Of a stretch of DNA of 21,891 nt, positions 1 to 7,507 are shown one piece after another. Positions within the stretch are counted from its first letter, which is position 1, and each line of letters begins with the position of its first letter. Source of the DNA: CAYVOX01 sp964453035. Its GTDB lineage: Bacteria; Chloroflexota; Anaerolineae; Anaerolineales; Anaerolineaceae. Below the pieces are notes generated by a model. It was not told where the DNA came from. It saw only the letters and a program-made list of their open reading frames with translations, and did no database searches. Position numbers and translations under genes: made by a program. The DNA is taken from positions 1 through 21,891 of the forward strand of contig CAYVOX010000043.1 in assembly GCA_964453035.1 (NCBI GenBank). Direction: 5' to 3'.

Positions 1-18
1 GGTGATGGGAGCAGGCAT
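1..18 (-). CDS. Start of a possible leaderless gene, cut by the window edge
   Basis: An ATG on the minus strand at 18-16 opens a frame (Met-Pro-Ala-Pro-Ile-Thr) that runs off the left edge. It sits 7 nt downstream of a perfect TATAAT box, so transcription would begin at or beside the A of the ATG. There is no room for a Shine-Dalgarno sequence. Only six codons are visible, so the product cannot be identified. The same -10-to-ATG spacing occurs at other genes in this window, which is the main support. It could also be a chance ATG inside a longer leader. Confidence 0.35.
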
Positions 19-24
19 GGGGGT

Positions 25-30
25 ATTATA
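25..30 (-). promoter_or_regulatory. -10 box TATAAT of the leftward gene
   Basis: The minus strand reads TATAAT here, identical to the sigma-A/sigma-70 consensus, 7 nt before an ATG. At a 17-bp spacing the -35 hexamer would be TTCCCT (53-48), which is a poor match. The spacer carries a 12-bp palindrome. Confidence 0.5.
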
Positions 31-42
31 GAACTTAAGTTC
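31..42. promoter_or_regulatory. GAAC-N4-GTTC palindrome in the promoter spacer (LexA-box-like)
   Basis: GAACTTAAGTTC is a perfect 12-bp palindrome between the putative -35 and -10 of the leftward gene, a classic repressor position. Its outer arms, GAAC-N4-GTTC, match the core of the SOS box known for Gram-positive LexA. Assignment to LexA is inference. Any dimeric repressor could use such a site. Confidence 0.4.
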
Positions 43-81
43 GTTTTAGGGAAGGTTGAATTTTTCGGGCAACCGGCGGGG

Positions 82-1107
82 CTAGCGGGCGCTTTCCAGA
101 ACCTGGGTGGTGAAGGCAGCGGAGATATCCACCTCGCCGAGGGCGTTGTGCTGCTGGAGCATGCCAGCGAGTGCCTGCCACTGCTGCGCAGTTTGCCAGC
201 CCAGCCCAAACTGGCGGGTGACGTCCGATTCGGCGTCGGCTAACTCGGCATCCAGCATGAAGCGCATGTGGAGGGGGTCGGTTTCAGGCCCGGCGTATTT
301 CATCACGATCTCCACAGCCTCGGCGCGGTGCTGCTCGGCGTAGCGGATGCCCTGCAGGGCGGCGCGCAGGAAGCGGGTGAGGGCCTGGGGCTGCTGGCGC
401 AGGGTTTGTTCGCTGGTGACGTAGGCCAGTCCGAGGGTGGGGACGTTAAAATCGGCGGCTTCCCACAACTGCACGGGGTAACCCCAGGCGCGCAGCAGGT
501 AGGGCTCGTTGGATTTGAACACCGGGTACACATCCACCTTGCCCTCGGCCAGCAGGCGCGGATCAAAGCCAACGTTGACCAGGCGCACCTTGCTCTGATC
601 AACGCTGGCGGCAGCCATGAGGGCTAACAGGTCCGGCGGCGGGGTGCCCTTATAGCCAACCGTGCGTCCTTCCCAATCCTTCACAGAGCGGATGCCGGAA
701 GATTGCAACGCGGCAAAGGCCTGTTGCCCTTTTTGGCCGAGCAGGGCAAAAGCCACCAGGGGCAAGCCGGGATCGGCGCGGCGCTGCAACATGACGGCGG
801 CATCCTGCGTGGTGACCTGAACCTTGCCCGCGGCGGTGAGCTGCAGGTGCTGTCCCTGCCCGGGCGAGGGTTGAATGGTGACGGTAAGGGCTTGCTCGGC
901 GAAGAAGCCCTTCTCAAGGGCCACATAGACGCCCACGAAGGGCAGGCTGGCCTGGGGCTTGTAGCCCGGCATGAAGATCAGCTCAAGCGGCTGAGCGCCC
1001 GGGGTGGGGGTGGGAAGCGGCGCGCAGGCCGCCAGCAGCAGGGCCAGCAGCAGGATGATTCTCACCCTCAGGCCTCGTCCAGGGAAGAGAAGGCGCCAAT
1101 CAGGCAT
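82..1107 (-). CDS. NMT1/THI5-like ABC transporter substrate-binding lipoprotein (RibY/ThiY type)
   Basis: The predicted product is a 341-residue extracytoplasmic binding protein that would deliver a small cofactor-like ligand to the permease and ATPase encoded just upstream. A basic N-terminus is followed by a Leu/Ala-rich core and an LAAC lipobox, giving lipid-anchored Cys28, then a short Pro/Thr linker. The mature part has the NMT1 fold signature: the FVGVYVALEKGFF segment, a DWEGRTVGYKG block and a VFKSNEP block. The ATG at 1107 overlaps the permease stop by 8 nt. A GTG at 1065, preceded by GAGG, would give a shorter signal peptide and is also plausible. I infer a ligand such as riboflavin or a thiamine pyrimidine because the pattern resembles RibY/ThiY proteins and the operon regulator carries a flavin-binding-type barrel. 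The ligand is not proven by sequence. Confidence 0.85.
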   Translation of the reverse strand: MPDWRLLFPGRGLRVRIILLLALLLAACAPLPTPTPGAQPLELIFMPGYKPQASLPFVGVYVALEKGFFAEQALTVTIQPSPGQGQHLQLTAAGKVQVTTQDAAVMLQRRADPGLPLVAFALLGQKGQQAFAALQSSGIRSVKDWEGRTVGYKGTPPPDLLALMAAASVDQSKVRLVNVGFDPRLLAEGKVDVYPVFKSNEPYLLRAWGYPVQLWEAADFNVPTLGLAYVTSEQTLRQQPQALTRFLRAALQGIRYAEQHRAEAVEIVMKYAGPETDPLHMRFMLDAELADAESDVTRQFGLGWQTAQQWQALAGMLQQHNALGEVDISAAFTTQVLESAR

Positions 1108-1873
1108 CGGAATCCCGCCGGGCGCCCGCCCAGAAGACAACGCGGCGCTCCAGCCAGGCGAGCAACTGGTAAGAGGCCATGCCGCAGGCCGCCAGGATGA
1201 AGATGGCGCCAAAAAGGAAGGGCAGGTTGAGGTTGGCGTAAGCCAGCCACATGGTGCGCCCCAGCCCGCCGGAGGCGCCGGTCCATTCGGCCACCACCGC
1301 GCCAATCAGCGCAAGGGGCGCGCTGATTTTGAGCGCGGCAAAGAGGAAAGGCAGCGCAGAGGGCAGGCGCAGGCGCAGAAAAATCTGCCAGCGGGAGGCG
1401 CGCCAGGCGCGGAAGAGATCCAGCAGGGCAGGGTCCGGTTGCTGCAGGCCGCTGAGGGTGTTGACCAGCACGGGGAAGAAGGTGAGCAGGGCGGTGATGA
1501 GAATCTTGGGCAGCACGCCGAAGCCGAGCCACAGGGTCAGCAGCGGGGCGAGGGCCACCATAGGGGTAGATTTGAGCAGGATGGCCAGGGTCATCACGCC
1601 GCCCTCCAGGCCGGGTTGCAGGGTGAGCAAACTGGCCAGCAGGGCGCCCGCCAGCAGGCCGAGCAGTAAGCCGAACAGCGCTTCGCCGAGGGTGAGCAGC
1701 GAGGCCTCAGCGTACATGGCGGCGTTGGCCAAAAGCGTTTGCAGCACACGCAGCGGGGCAGGCAGGATATACACGGGGGTGTGAAACAGGGCAACACCGG
1801 CTTCCCACAGCACCAGGAAAACCAGCACGATGAGCAGAGCGATCCAGGCAGAGCGGCGGGCGGGCGGGATCAT
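1100..1873 (-). CDS. ABC transporter permease (BPD_transp_1 / SsuC-like)
   Basis: This 257-residue inner-membrane protein has about six hydrophobic helices, the usual size for permeases of the SsuC/TauC/RibX/ThiX group. A short basic N-terminus precedes the first helix. A cytoplasmic EAA-type loop, which docks the ATPase, lies near residues 155-178 (LFRAWRASRWQIFLRLRLP). It is the middle gene of an uptake cassette: its ATG overlaps the stop of the ATPase gene in an ATGA arrangement, and its 3' end overlaps the binding-protein start by 8 nt, so translation is probably coupled. It presumably forms the homodimeric channel for the ligand captured by the downstream lipoprotein. Confidence 0.9.
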   Translation of the reverse strand: MIPPARRSAWIALLIVLVFLVLWEAGVALFHTPVYILPAPLRVLQTLLANAAMYAEASLLTLGEALFGLLLGLLAGALLASLLTLQPGLEGGVMTLAILLKSTPMVALAPLLTLWLGFGVLPKILITALLTFFPVLVNTLSGLQQPDPALLDLFRAWRASRWQIFLRLRLPSALPFLFAALKISAPLALIGAVVAEWTGASGGLGRTMWLAYANLNLPFLFGAIFILAACGMASYQLLAWLERRVVFWAGARRDSDA

Positions 1874-2628
1874 GCTTCCTCCGGCTGGGGCAGCCCCAGC
1901 GCCGCGCGCAGTTGCCTCAGCAGGCGTTGAAACTCGGGGTGCGCTTCGAGGCGCGGATGGGGCAGGGTGACGGGTAAATCCAGCGCCAGGCGGGCGGGGC
2001 GGGGGCTGAGGACGATGACGCGATCAGCCAGTCGCAGCGCCTCGTGGATGTTATGGGTGACCCACAATACGGTGGGGCGCAGCGGGCGCCACAGTTCCAG
2101 CAGTTCGGCAGCCAGGCGCTCACGGGTCAGTTCATCCAGCGCGGCGAAAGGCTCATCCATCAGCCACAGGGCAGCATCCTGGCTGAGGGTGCGCGCCAAC
2201 GCCACGCGCTGCTGCATGCCGCCGGAAAGCTGGTGAGGGAAGGCGTGGGCTGAATCTGACAGGCCGACGCGCGCCAGGGCCTGCAGCGGGGTGAGGCGCG
2301 CTGGGCTGCCGGGGGGGTGAAAGCGCTGCGCGAGGGCAATGTTTTGCCCGGCAGTGAGCCAGGGCAGCAGGGCGGGCGATTGCGCCATCCAGGCCAGGCG
2401 GCGGCTGGCAGCCACCCGCGCGGGGGTGTCGGAATCGAGGGTCAGCGAGCCGGAGGCGGGGGTGAGCAGGCCTGCTGCCAGGCGCAGCAGGGTGGATTTG
2501 CCGCATCCGCTGGGGCCAATGACGGCGGCAAACTGCCCGGAGGGCACCTCCAGCGAGAGATCCGCAAGCGCCTCCTGCGGGGGGCGGGATGGGTAAGCGA
2601 AGGAGAGATGCTCAGCCAGCAGGCGCAC
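1870..2628 (-). CDS. ABC transporter ATP-binding protein (SsuB/TauB-like)
   Basis: This 252-residue nucleotide-binding subunit energises the transporter from the cytoplasmic side. All ABC signatures are intact: Walker A GPSGCGKST, a Q-loop at MAQSPALLPW, the signature LSGGMQQRVALARTL, Walker B LWLMDEPFAALD and the H-loop VTHN. The length is typical of the taurine/nitrate/sulfonate-type importer ATPases. The start is a GTG at 2628, 6 nt after the stop of the regulator gene. No good Shine-Dalgarno is visible, so translational coupling is likely. The gene overlaps the permease by 4 nt. Confidence 0.93.
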   Translation of the reverse strand: MRLLAEHLSFAYPSRPPQEALADLSLEVPSGQFAAVIGPSGCGKSTLLRLAAGLLTPASGSLTLDSDTPARVAASRRLAWMAQSPALLPWLTAGQNIALAQRFHPPGSPARLTPLQALARVGLSDSAHAFPHQLSGGMQQRVALARTLSQDAALWLMDEPFAALDELTRERLAAELLELWRPLRPTVLWVTHNIHEALRLADRVIVLSPRPARLALDLPVTLPHPRLEAHPEFQRLLRQLRAALGLPQPEEA

Positions 2629-2634
2629 GGCAGG

Positions 2635-3354
2635 TCACAGCCCCTGCCAGCCGCGCAGGGTCTCGGGCTGGATGCGAAAGGCGCTCTGCACCTGGGCGGC
2701 GAGGGCGGGCGGCACCTGCCCGAGGTAGCGGCGGGCCAGGCGTTGCACGAGGGCGGGCAGGTCAAGCGCATCAGGAGGGATGGGGCGGGCCTGTCCGCGG
2801 CAGACGACGCGGCGCAGGGGGGGCCAGGGCTCATCCACGGTGAGCGAGACGGACGGGTCGCGCAGCAGGTAGGCAGCCCACTGCGAGCCCTGCCAGGCGA
2901 GCACCAGGAAGGCTTGCCCGTCCCACTCCTGCCAGACGGGGATGACGTGCGGGCGCCCATCCGGGCGCAGGCAGGCCAGGCGGGCTGCCCACGGCCCCTG
3001 CAGGAAGGTGCCGAGTTGCTCATCGGAGAGGGGCGCGGAGGGGCGCACGTCCAGGCGCGGCTCGGGCTGGTAGGGCAGGTAGTAGTAGGCCAGGTTGAGG
3101 TCAACGGGGACGGCGGGCGGGGGCGTGCGCCAGGCCAGGGCGCGCGGGCCGGGCTGGTAAAGGCCGCGTTTTTGCGCCTGCGCCACGTAGCCCAGCGCTT
3201 TGAGGTGGTTAAGCAGCAGGTACAGGGCACTGCGCGAGCCGCCCACCTGCGGTAGCAACTGCTCGATGGTGAGGCCGGCCGGTTGAGCCAACAGCACCTC
3301 CACCAGGCGCAGGGTGCGGTGAGCGGTTGAGGATGCAACTTCGTCCATATTCAT
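2635..3354 (-). CDS. Transcriptional regulator: IclR-type winged HTH fused to a pyridoxamine-phosphate-oxidase-like (FMN-binding split barrel) domain
   Basis: This 239-residue protein leads the ABC operon. Residues about 10-66 form a winged helix of the IclR kind (SSTAHRTLRLVEVLLAQP, then GGSRSALYLLLNHLKALGYV). Residues about 98-210 match the PNPOx-like split barrel: RLACLRPDGRPHVIPVWQEW, then LLRDPSVSLTVDEPWPP and a VVCRGQARPI strand. The usual IclR effector domain is absent and the barrel takes its place. PNPOx-like barrels commonly bind FMN or F420, so I infer that a flavin may be the effector. The start at 3354 is set by a promoter whose -10 lies 7 nt upstream, giving a leaderless mRNA. 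An in-frame ATG two codons later is an alternative. A double dyad covers the promoter and start codon, consistent with autorepression. DNA binding and flavin sensing are both untested predictions. Confidence 0.8.
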   Translation of the reverse strand: MNMDEVASSTAHRTLRLVEVLLAQPAGLTIEQLLPQVGGSRSALYLLLNHLKALGYVAQAQKRGLYQPGPRALAWRTPPPAVPVDLNLAYYYLPYQPEPRLDVRPSAPLSDEQLGTFLQGPWAARLACLRPDGRPHVIPVWQEWDGQAFLVLAWQGSQWAAYLLRDPSVSLTVDEPWPPLRRVVCRGQARPIPPDALDLPALVQRLARRYLGQVPPALAAQVQSAFRIQPETLRGWQGL

Positions 3355-3378
3355 GGATTAATTGTCCGTGAATATGGA
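3344..3378. promoter_or_regulatory. Double dyad operator over the promoter and start codon
   Basis: TCCATATTCATGGA (3344-3357) and TCCGTGAATATGGA (3365-3378) are inverted copies matching at 13 of 14 positions around a 7-nt spacer. Each arm is itself an imperfect palindrome (TCCAT-N4-ATGGA; the second has one mismatch). The two dyads are 21 bp apart, two helical turns. One lies in the -35/-10 spacer and the other covers the transcription and translation start. The fused HTH regulator is the obvious candidate to bind it. Confidence 0.7.
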
Positions 3379-3389
3379 TGATTTGTCAA
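3361..3389 (-). promoter_or_regulatory. Promoter of the regulator-ABC transporter operon
   Basis: On the minus strand TTGACA (3389-3384) is followed by a 17-bp spacer and GACAAT (3366-3361). This is a consensus -35 with a 4/6 -10. The initiation point falls at about 3354, the A of the start codon, so the transcript is expected to be leaderless. Confidence 0.75.
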
Positions 3390-3416
3390 GATTGGGAAGG
3401 GGTATGAGTTTTGAGG

Positions 3417-4214
3417 TCAGGAATCGAGCGTGGCCCGCATGCGGGCGCCCTGCTGCTGATAGTACGCGTACAGGATGCGCAGATCGAGGCCGATGTTGAA
3501 GTGGCGCACGCCCAGTTCCAGGTAGGGCTCAAAACCGGCCGCTTCGCGCAGTTCCACGCGGGGGTGGATGCCCTTTTTGAGCGCGGTCTGGATGACGTAG
3601 CGCTCGGCTTCAGCCACGGCGGGGTGATTCTGGCGCTGCCCGGCCAGGCCGATGCTGACGGAGTAATCGGCGGGGCCGAACTGCACCATATCCACGCCGT
3701 TGACGGCAAGGATGGCTTCAAGGTTCTCCACTGCCTCTTTCTTTTCAATCATGAGGGCGATGACCGATTCCGTTGCCGACTGGACGAAGAAGGGGCTGCC
3801 GACCTCCAGCACGTGGCCCACATCGCGCCCCATGCCCACCCCGCGCTGACCGTCCTGCCCGGGCACTTCGGGGCGCACGGCGCGCACGCACTCCAGGGCA
3901 TCCTGCGGGGTGCGAATATCGGCAAAGAGCAGGTTCTGCAGGCCCGCGCCGAGAGCGCGCGCGGCAAGGTGACCGCGCAGGTCCTGCGGAATCTTGACCA
4001 TGGCGGAGAAGTTGGGAAAGAGTTCCACGGCCCGTGCCAGGTTATCGAGCTGGTGCAGGTCAAAGGGGGCGTATTCGGCCAGGAATTCCACGTAATCAAA
4101 GGCGCCAGCCTGGCCCACCAGTTCCACCTGGGAGGGCAGGCCAAAAAAAAGGCGGGTGCCCAGGCTGGGTTTATTGGCTTTGAGCAGTTCGCGCAGGTGA
4201 TTTTTACGCAGCAT
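3417..4214 (-). CDS. HpcH/HpaI aldolase / citrate lyase family protein
   Basis: This 265-residue protein has the (beta/alpha)8 HpcH/HpaI fold, whose members cleave or form C-C bonds in 2-oxo acids with a divalent metal. Visible marks are the N-terminal NHLRELLKANKPSLGTRLFF, a MIEKKEAVENLEAIL block near residue 155 holding the likely metal-binding Glu, and GPADYSVSIG near residue 181. The length is normal for the family. Its ATG lies 9 nt after the stop of the large membrane glycosyltransferase gene, so the two are probably co-transcribed, although no functional link is obvious. The Shine-Dalgarno is weak. The substrate cannot be read from sequence; sugar-acid-derived 2-oxo acids are typical for relatives. 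Confidence 0.85.
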   Translation of the reverse strand: MLRKNHLRELLKANKPSLGTRLFFGLPSQVELVGQAGAFDYVEFLAEYAPFDLHQLDNLARAVELFPNFSAMVKIPQDLRGHLAARALGAGLQNLLFADIRTPQDALECVRAVRPEVPGQDGQRGVGMGRDVGHVLEVGSPFFVQSATESVIALMIEKKEAVENLEAILAVNGVDMVQFGPADYSVSIGLAGQRQNHPAVAEAERYVIQTALKKGIHPRVELREAAGFEPYLELGVRHFNIGLDLRILYAYYQQQGARMRATLDS

Positions 4215-4223
4215 GGGAGCAGC

Positions 4224-7200
4224 TCACTTTCTGCAACTATCCGGATTGCGCAGGTTGAGGATGGTGTAGGTTTCGTTTTTAAAGACAAGATCCACGGGGT
4301 AGGCGGCGATTAACTTCTCGCTGAGCTTAAAATCAACCACCAGCACCTCCGCGCCCAGGCTTTTTGCCAGCGGGATGAGGCGCTCCAGGCGCAGTGCGGC
4401 GCTGGTGAGGGTTTGCAGTTCTTCAACCTGGAGGGTGGTGTTCAGCCAGGTGGGCAGGGCGGCGCGGTTGGCGTAAGAGAGGATGCCGTGATCGCGAATG
4501 GTATAAACCATGGGGCGCAGGGCGGCGTAGCGCACCATGAGGGTGTTGGAGTTGAAGCGCGGGTCCTCGTTGAAGTTGAAGACGCAGGTTCCGGGCGGGG
4601 TTTGATCGCGCAGAGCCAGCAGCATGCCGTCGGTCTGGCGGTCAGTCTCGCAGACCAACTGCCCGCGCGCCAGGCAGCTGGTGGCAGCCAGCAGGCGGCG
4701 CCCATCGGGGTTGTGGGTGGCGGACCAGAAGAGCGCCAGCAGCAGGCCAAGCGCCATAAAAACGCGCGCAGCGGCGGGCTGGTTCAGGCGGGGAATGAAC
4801 AGGGCAAAGGGCCACACCCAGAAGATGAGCAAAAGGGGCACAAAGTAGCGGATACCGCGGGTCAGTTCGGTCTCAAGGGGCAGGATGTGCAGCGCTTGCT
4901 CGATGAGGCGCTCGAGGGAGGGGATGAGCAGGGTGACGGCGGCAATGCCCGCCGCCCAGACGAGCACCAGTTTAAGCGCCTGGCGCTGCCCGCGCAGCAG
5001 AAACCAGGCGGCGGCCAGTCCGAGCAAAGCCACGGGGATGAGCAGATTCTTGCTCATGGCCAGCACAAAGGCGGCCAGGGCTGCGGGCGGGTTGAGCAAG
5101 TCGGCGGGGTAGTATTTTTCAAGGATGGCGCGCACGGCAGCCAGGTCAGCGGGCTGCGATGAGGCCTGGTAAGAGAAGTAATTGACGGCGAAGGGCATGA
5201 GCATGAGGACGAAGAGGATCCCCAGGGCCAGCATGGTGAGGATGCGCCGCCGCCACGTCCAGGCGGGGGGCAGGCACAACCACAGCCCCAGCCAGATGGC
5301 AAAGCCCCAGGTGGGGGCGCTGATGGGATGGGCATACACCAGGGCGCCCGCCAGCAGCATCAGCCAGGGCCAGCGGGTAGGGGTGTCTTTCCAGTGCAGA
5401 GCGAGGGTCAGCAGGTAGGGCAGCAGCGCCTGGAACGTGAAGCGGGGCAGGGCATCGCGCCACAGGCCCCAGAACTCGCCGAGGCCCACGTCAATCACCA
5501 TCATGGCGCTCAGCCAGGCAAAGACAAAAGCCCACAATCGTGATTTAAACAGCGCGCGGCCCAGGATGTAGTAGCCGAGCAGGTGGAGGAAGATGTGCGG
5601 CAGCAGCAGCCAGGTGAAAGCCAGGCCGTAATCACCGGCGGCGGCGGCAACGGCCTGCAGCAGCGGAATGTGCAGAGTGGCATACACGCCGGCAGCGTTG
5701 GAATCCCCCAGGGCGGGATCACCGGTGAAAAGCTGGGGATCGTTGCGCGCGGCGGCGTAACTGGCAATGTTGGAGGCGTCACCGCTGAGCAAGACGATGG
5801 GGAAGTTGCCCTGCAGCCTCCCGAGGAAGTAGAGCACAGCAAAGGCCAAAAAGAGGGCGGCAGCCAGCCAATCCCAGCGGTTGACGCGCCGAGAAACTGG
5901 CGCGGGGGCCGGGGGTTTGAGCTGCAGGAAGGTTGTGAGCCAGGCGCGGGCGTTGGCGAGCGCCTGGCGGGTGGAAACTCCCCGGCGGCGCTGCTGCCAC
6001 CACCACCCCAGCGCCATCAGCAGGGCGCTGAGCGCCAGGATGGCGCCGACCATCACCCAGAAGGGCAGCCTGCCGAGCAAACCGGTGTAACGGCTGATGT
6101 ACCAGCTGGTGAAGAAGGCCAGGAAGATGAGTTCAGCGCCAATCCAGATTTTGAGCCAGATAGTGGAGGTCTTTTTGGCCCAGTACCAGCCCCAGGAGAC
6201 GAGCAGCGCCATCCAGGGGAAGAAAATCATGCGGTAGCGGGGGTTATCCCACTGGTCGCCGCCGGCGCGAGCGGAGGAGATGAGCAGCCAGAGCACAACG
6301 GAGGCCGCAGCCCCCACCAGCAGGCGCCGGTCGCGCGCGGGCAGGGCTTTGAGCGCGGCAAAAATGGCATAGAGCAGGAACGGTGCCAGGGCATACCAGC
6401 CGCCGGCGCGCAGCAGGCCGATCACCTTCCAGACCGGGGCGGCGTCATCCACCAGGATGGCGGGCAGCACCGGCTGGGCCAGCCCGTAAACGGTCATAAA
6501 GGGCACGCGCAGGCCTTCGCCAATCTCTTTGATGATTTTTTGCATCCAGCCCGAGCCGGACTGGGTGAGGGCGGCATCCCAGGTGGAGGCGGATGCCATC
6601 CAGCCGTAGCTGAGCGCGGCAACTGCCAGCGCGGCAGCGGCAAGCCCCACCCAACCGAGCGTTCGCCAGCGCTTTGAGGGCAGGTCGTCGAGGTATTCCA
6701 GCCAGAAGCAGATGATTAAAATGCCCAGCACAGCCGCCGCCACGCGCCAGGAGAAGAGCGCCATGAGCAGGATGGCAGCGGTGAAGCTGAGCGCCGCCTG
6801 CCATTTGCGGTTGCGCCAGGCAAACACCGCCCAGAAGGCGATGCAGGCCAGGCCGATGAGAAAAGGCTCGCGCAACTGGGCCGCGCCGAGCAAAATCCCC
6901 TCGGGGTAGAGCGCCATCAGCCAGCCCGCCAGGTTTGCCAGGGGGGCATCCCAGCGGCGGCGCAGCGCCTGCCAGAAGAAGGGCAAGCCGAGGGCAGGCA
7001 GGGCAGCGGTGAGGATGAGGATGAGGAAGCGGCGGTGGGCGTCGGGGCTGAGGGCGCGGTAGATGAGGGTGGAGAGGGCAATGGCGCCGCCGTACTGGTC
7101 GGAGACGAAATCCTGCTGGAAGCTGCTCCACACGGGCTTATCGCTCTGCGCCAGGGACCAGGCGTCCAGGTCGCGGGTGTAGGCATCCGAGAAGAGGTAA

Positions 7201-7481
7201 CCCGCCTTTTGCACTTTCTCATCGTAGCCGTAGGTCTGCACCGCCAGCGAAGCGCCGATGCCCACCCCCAGGCGCAGCAGGAAGGCCAGCGCCACCATCA
7301 GCGCCAGGCCGCGCCCGCCGCCCGCCCACTTCCAGGCGCTGGAGAGGGCCAACACAGCCAGGAAGGCCAGCAGGGAGGCCGCCAACCAGCCGCGCCAGAA
7401 ATCCGCGCCGGTGGAGAGGGCCGAGACGGCAGCGCCGAGCAAAAGAGCGGAGAGCAGGGAGAAGATGAGACGGTTGCGCAA
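4224..7481 (-). CDS. Large two-module polytopic membrane protein, glycosyltransferase-like (GT-C fold candidate)
   Basis: This 1085-residue protein has two consecutive hydrophobic multi-helix modules, about residues 1-490 and 535-1085. They are joined by a basic, Pro-rich cytoplasm-like linker (QQRRRGVSTRQ to PPAPAPVSRR). Each module has an Asp-bearing loop after its first helices, as expected for GT-C enzymes using polyprenyl-phosphate sugars: YDEKVQ and the following YTRDLDAW in module 1, LSGDASNIASYAAARNDPQL in module 2. The C-terminal 130 residues or so are soluble. The start is TTG at 7481 with a strong AAAGGAG 7 nt upstream. A TACAAT -10 lies at 7507-7502. The gene follows another GT39-like gene and precedes the aldolase gene. 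Function is inferred as envelope glycan or lipid-linked sugar transfer. The donor and acceptor are unknown, and a polymerase or ligase role is possible. Confidence 0.7.
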   Translation of the reverse strand: MRNRLIFSLLSALLLGAAVSALSTGADFWRGWLAASLLAFLAVLALSSAWKWAGGGRGLALMVALAFLLRLGVGIGASLAVQTYGYDEKVQKAGYLFSDAYTRDLDAWSLAQSDKPVWSSFQQDFVSDQYGGAIALSTLIYRALSPDAHRRFLILILTAALPALGLPFFWQALRRRWDAPLANLAGWLMALYPEGILLGAAQLREPFLIGLACIAFWAVFAWRNRKWQAALSFTAAILLMALFSWRVAAAVLGILIICFWLEYLDDLPSKRWRTLGWVGLAAAALAVAALSYGWMASASTWDAALTQSGSGWMQKIIKEIGEGLRVPFMTVYGLAQPVLPAILVDDAAPVWKVIGLLRAGGWYALAPFLLYAIFAALKALPARDRRLLVGAAASVVLWLLISSARAGGDQWDNPRYRMIFFPWMALLVSWGWYWAKKTSTIWLKIWIGAELIFLAFFTSWYISRYTGLLGRLPFWVMVGAILALSALLMALGWWWQQRRRGVSTRQALANARAWLTTFLQLKPPAPAPVSRRVNRWDWLAAALFLAFAVLYFLGRLQGNFPIVLLSGDASNIASYAAARNDPQLFTGDPALGDSNAAGVYATLHIPLLQAVAAAAGDYGLAFTWLLLPHIFLHLLGYYILGRALFKSRLWAFVFAWLSAMMVIDVGLGEFWGLWRDALPRFTFQALLPYLLTLALHWKDTPTRWPWLMLLAGALVYAHPISAPTWGFAIWLGLWLCLPPAWTWRRRILTMLALGILFVLMLMPFAVNYFSYQASSQPADLAAVRAILEKYYPADLLNPPAALAAFVLAMSKNLLIPVALLGLAAAWFLLRGQRQALKLVLVWAAGIAAVTLLIPSLERLIEQALHILPLETELTRGIRYFVPLLLIFWVWPFALFIPRLNQPAAARVFMALGLLLALFWSATHNPDGRRLLAATSCLARGQLVCETDRQTDGMLLALRDQTPPGTCVFNFNEDPRFNSNTLMVRYAALRPMVYTIRDHGILSYANRAALPTWLNTTLQVEELQTLTSAALRLERLIPLAKSLGAEVLVVDFKLSEKLIAAYPVDLVFKNETYTILNLRNPDSCRK

Positions 7482-7501
7482 GGGAGCGCTCCTTTGAGAT
7501 T

Positions 7502-7507
7502 ATTGTA
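7502..7507 (-). promoter_or_regulatory. -10 box TACAAT of the large membrane protein gene
   Basis: The minus strand reads TACAAT, 5/6 to consensus, about 20 nt upstream of the TTG start. This leaves a short leader that still contains the AAAGGAG ribosome site. The -35 position (about 7530-7525) falls inside a GGGGATGATATCCCC palindrome and is a poor match, which suggests a regulated or activator-dependent promoter. Confidence 0.45.

Noticed and set aside
2317..3255. Long plus-strand reading frame opposite the ATPase and regulator genes
   Set aside because: The minus strand carries intact ABC ATPase motifs and the regulator. The plus-strand product is Gly/Gln/Arg-rich low-complexity protein typical of antisense frames in GC-rich DNA.
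3355..3416. FMN or TPP riboswitch before the regulator-transporter operon
   Set aside because: Transcription is predicted to start at the ATG itself, and the whole gap is 62 bp. There is no room for, and no sign of, the conserved aptamer blocks.
5583..6677. 364-codon plus-strand frame inside the large membrane protein gene
   Set aside because: The minus-strand protein has clear membrane helices throughout. The plus-strand frame is Gly/Glu/Gln-rich shadow sequence.
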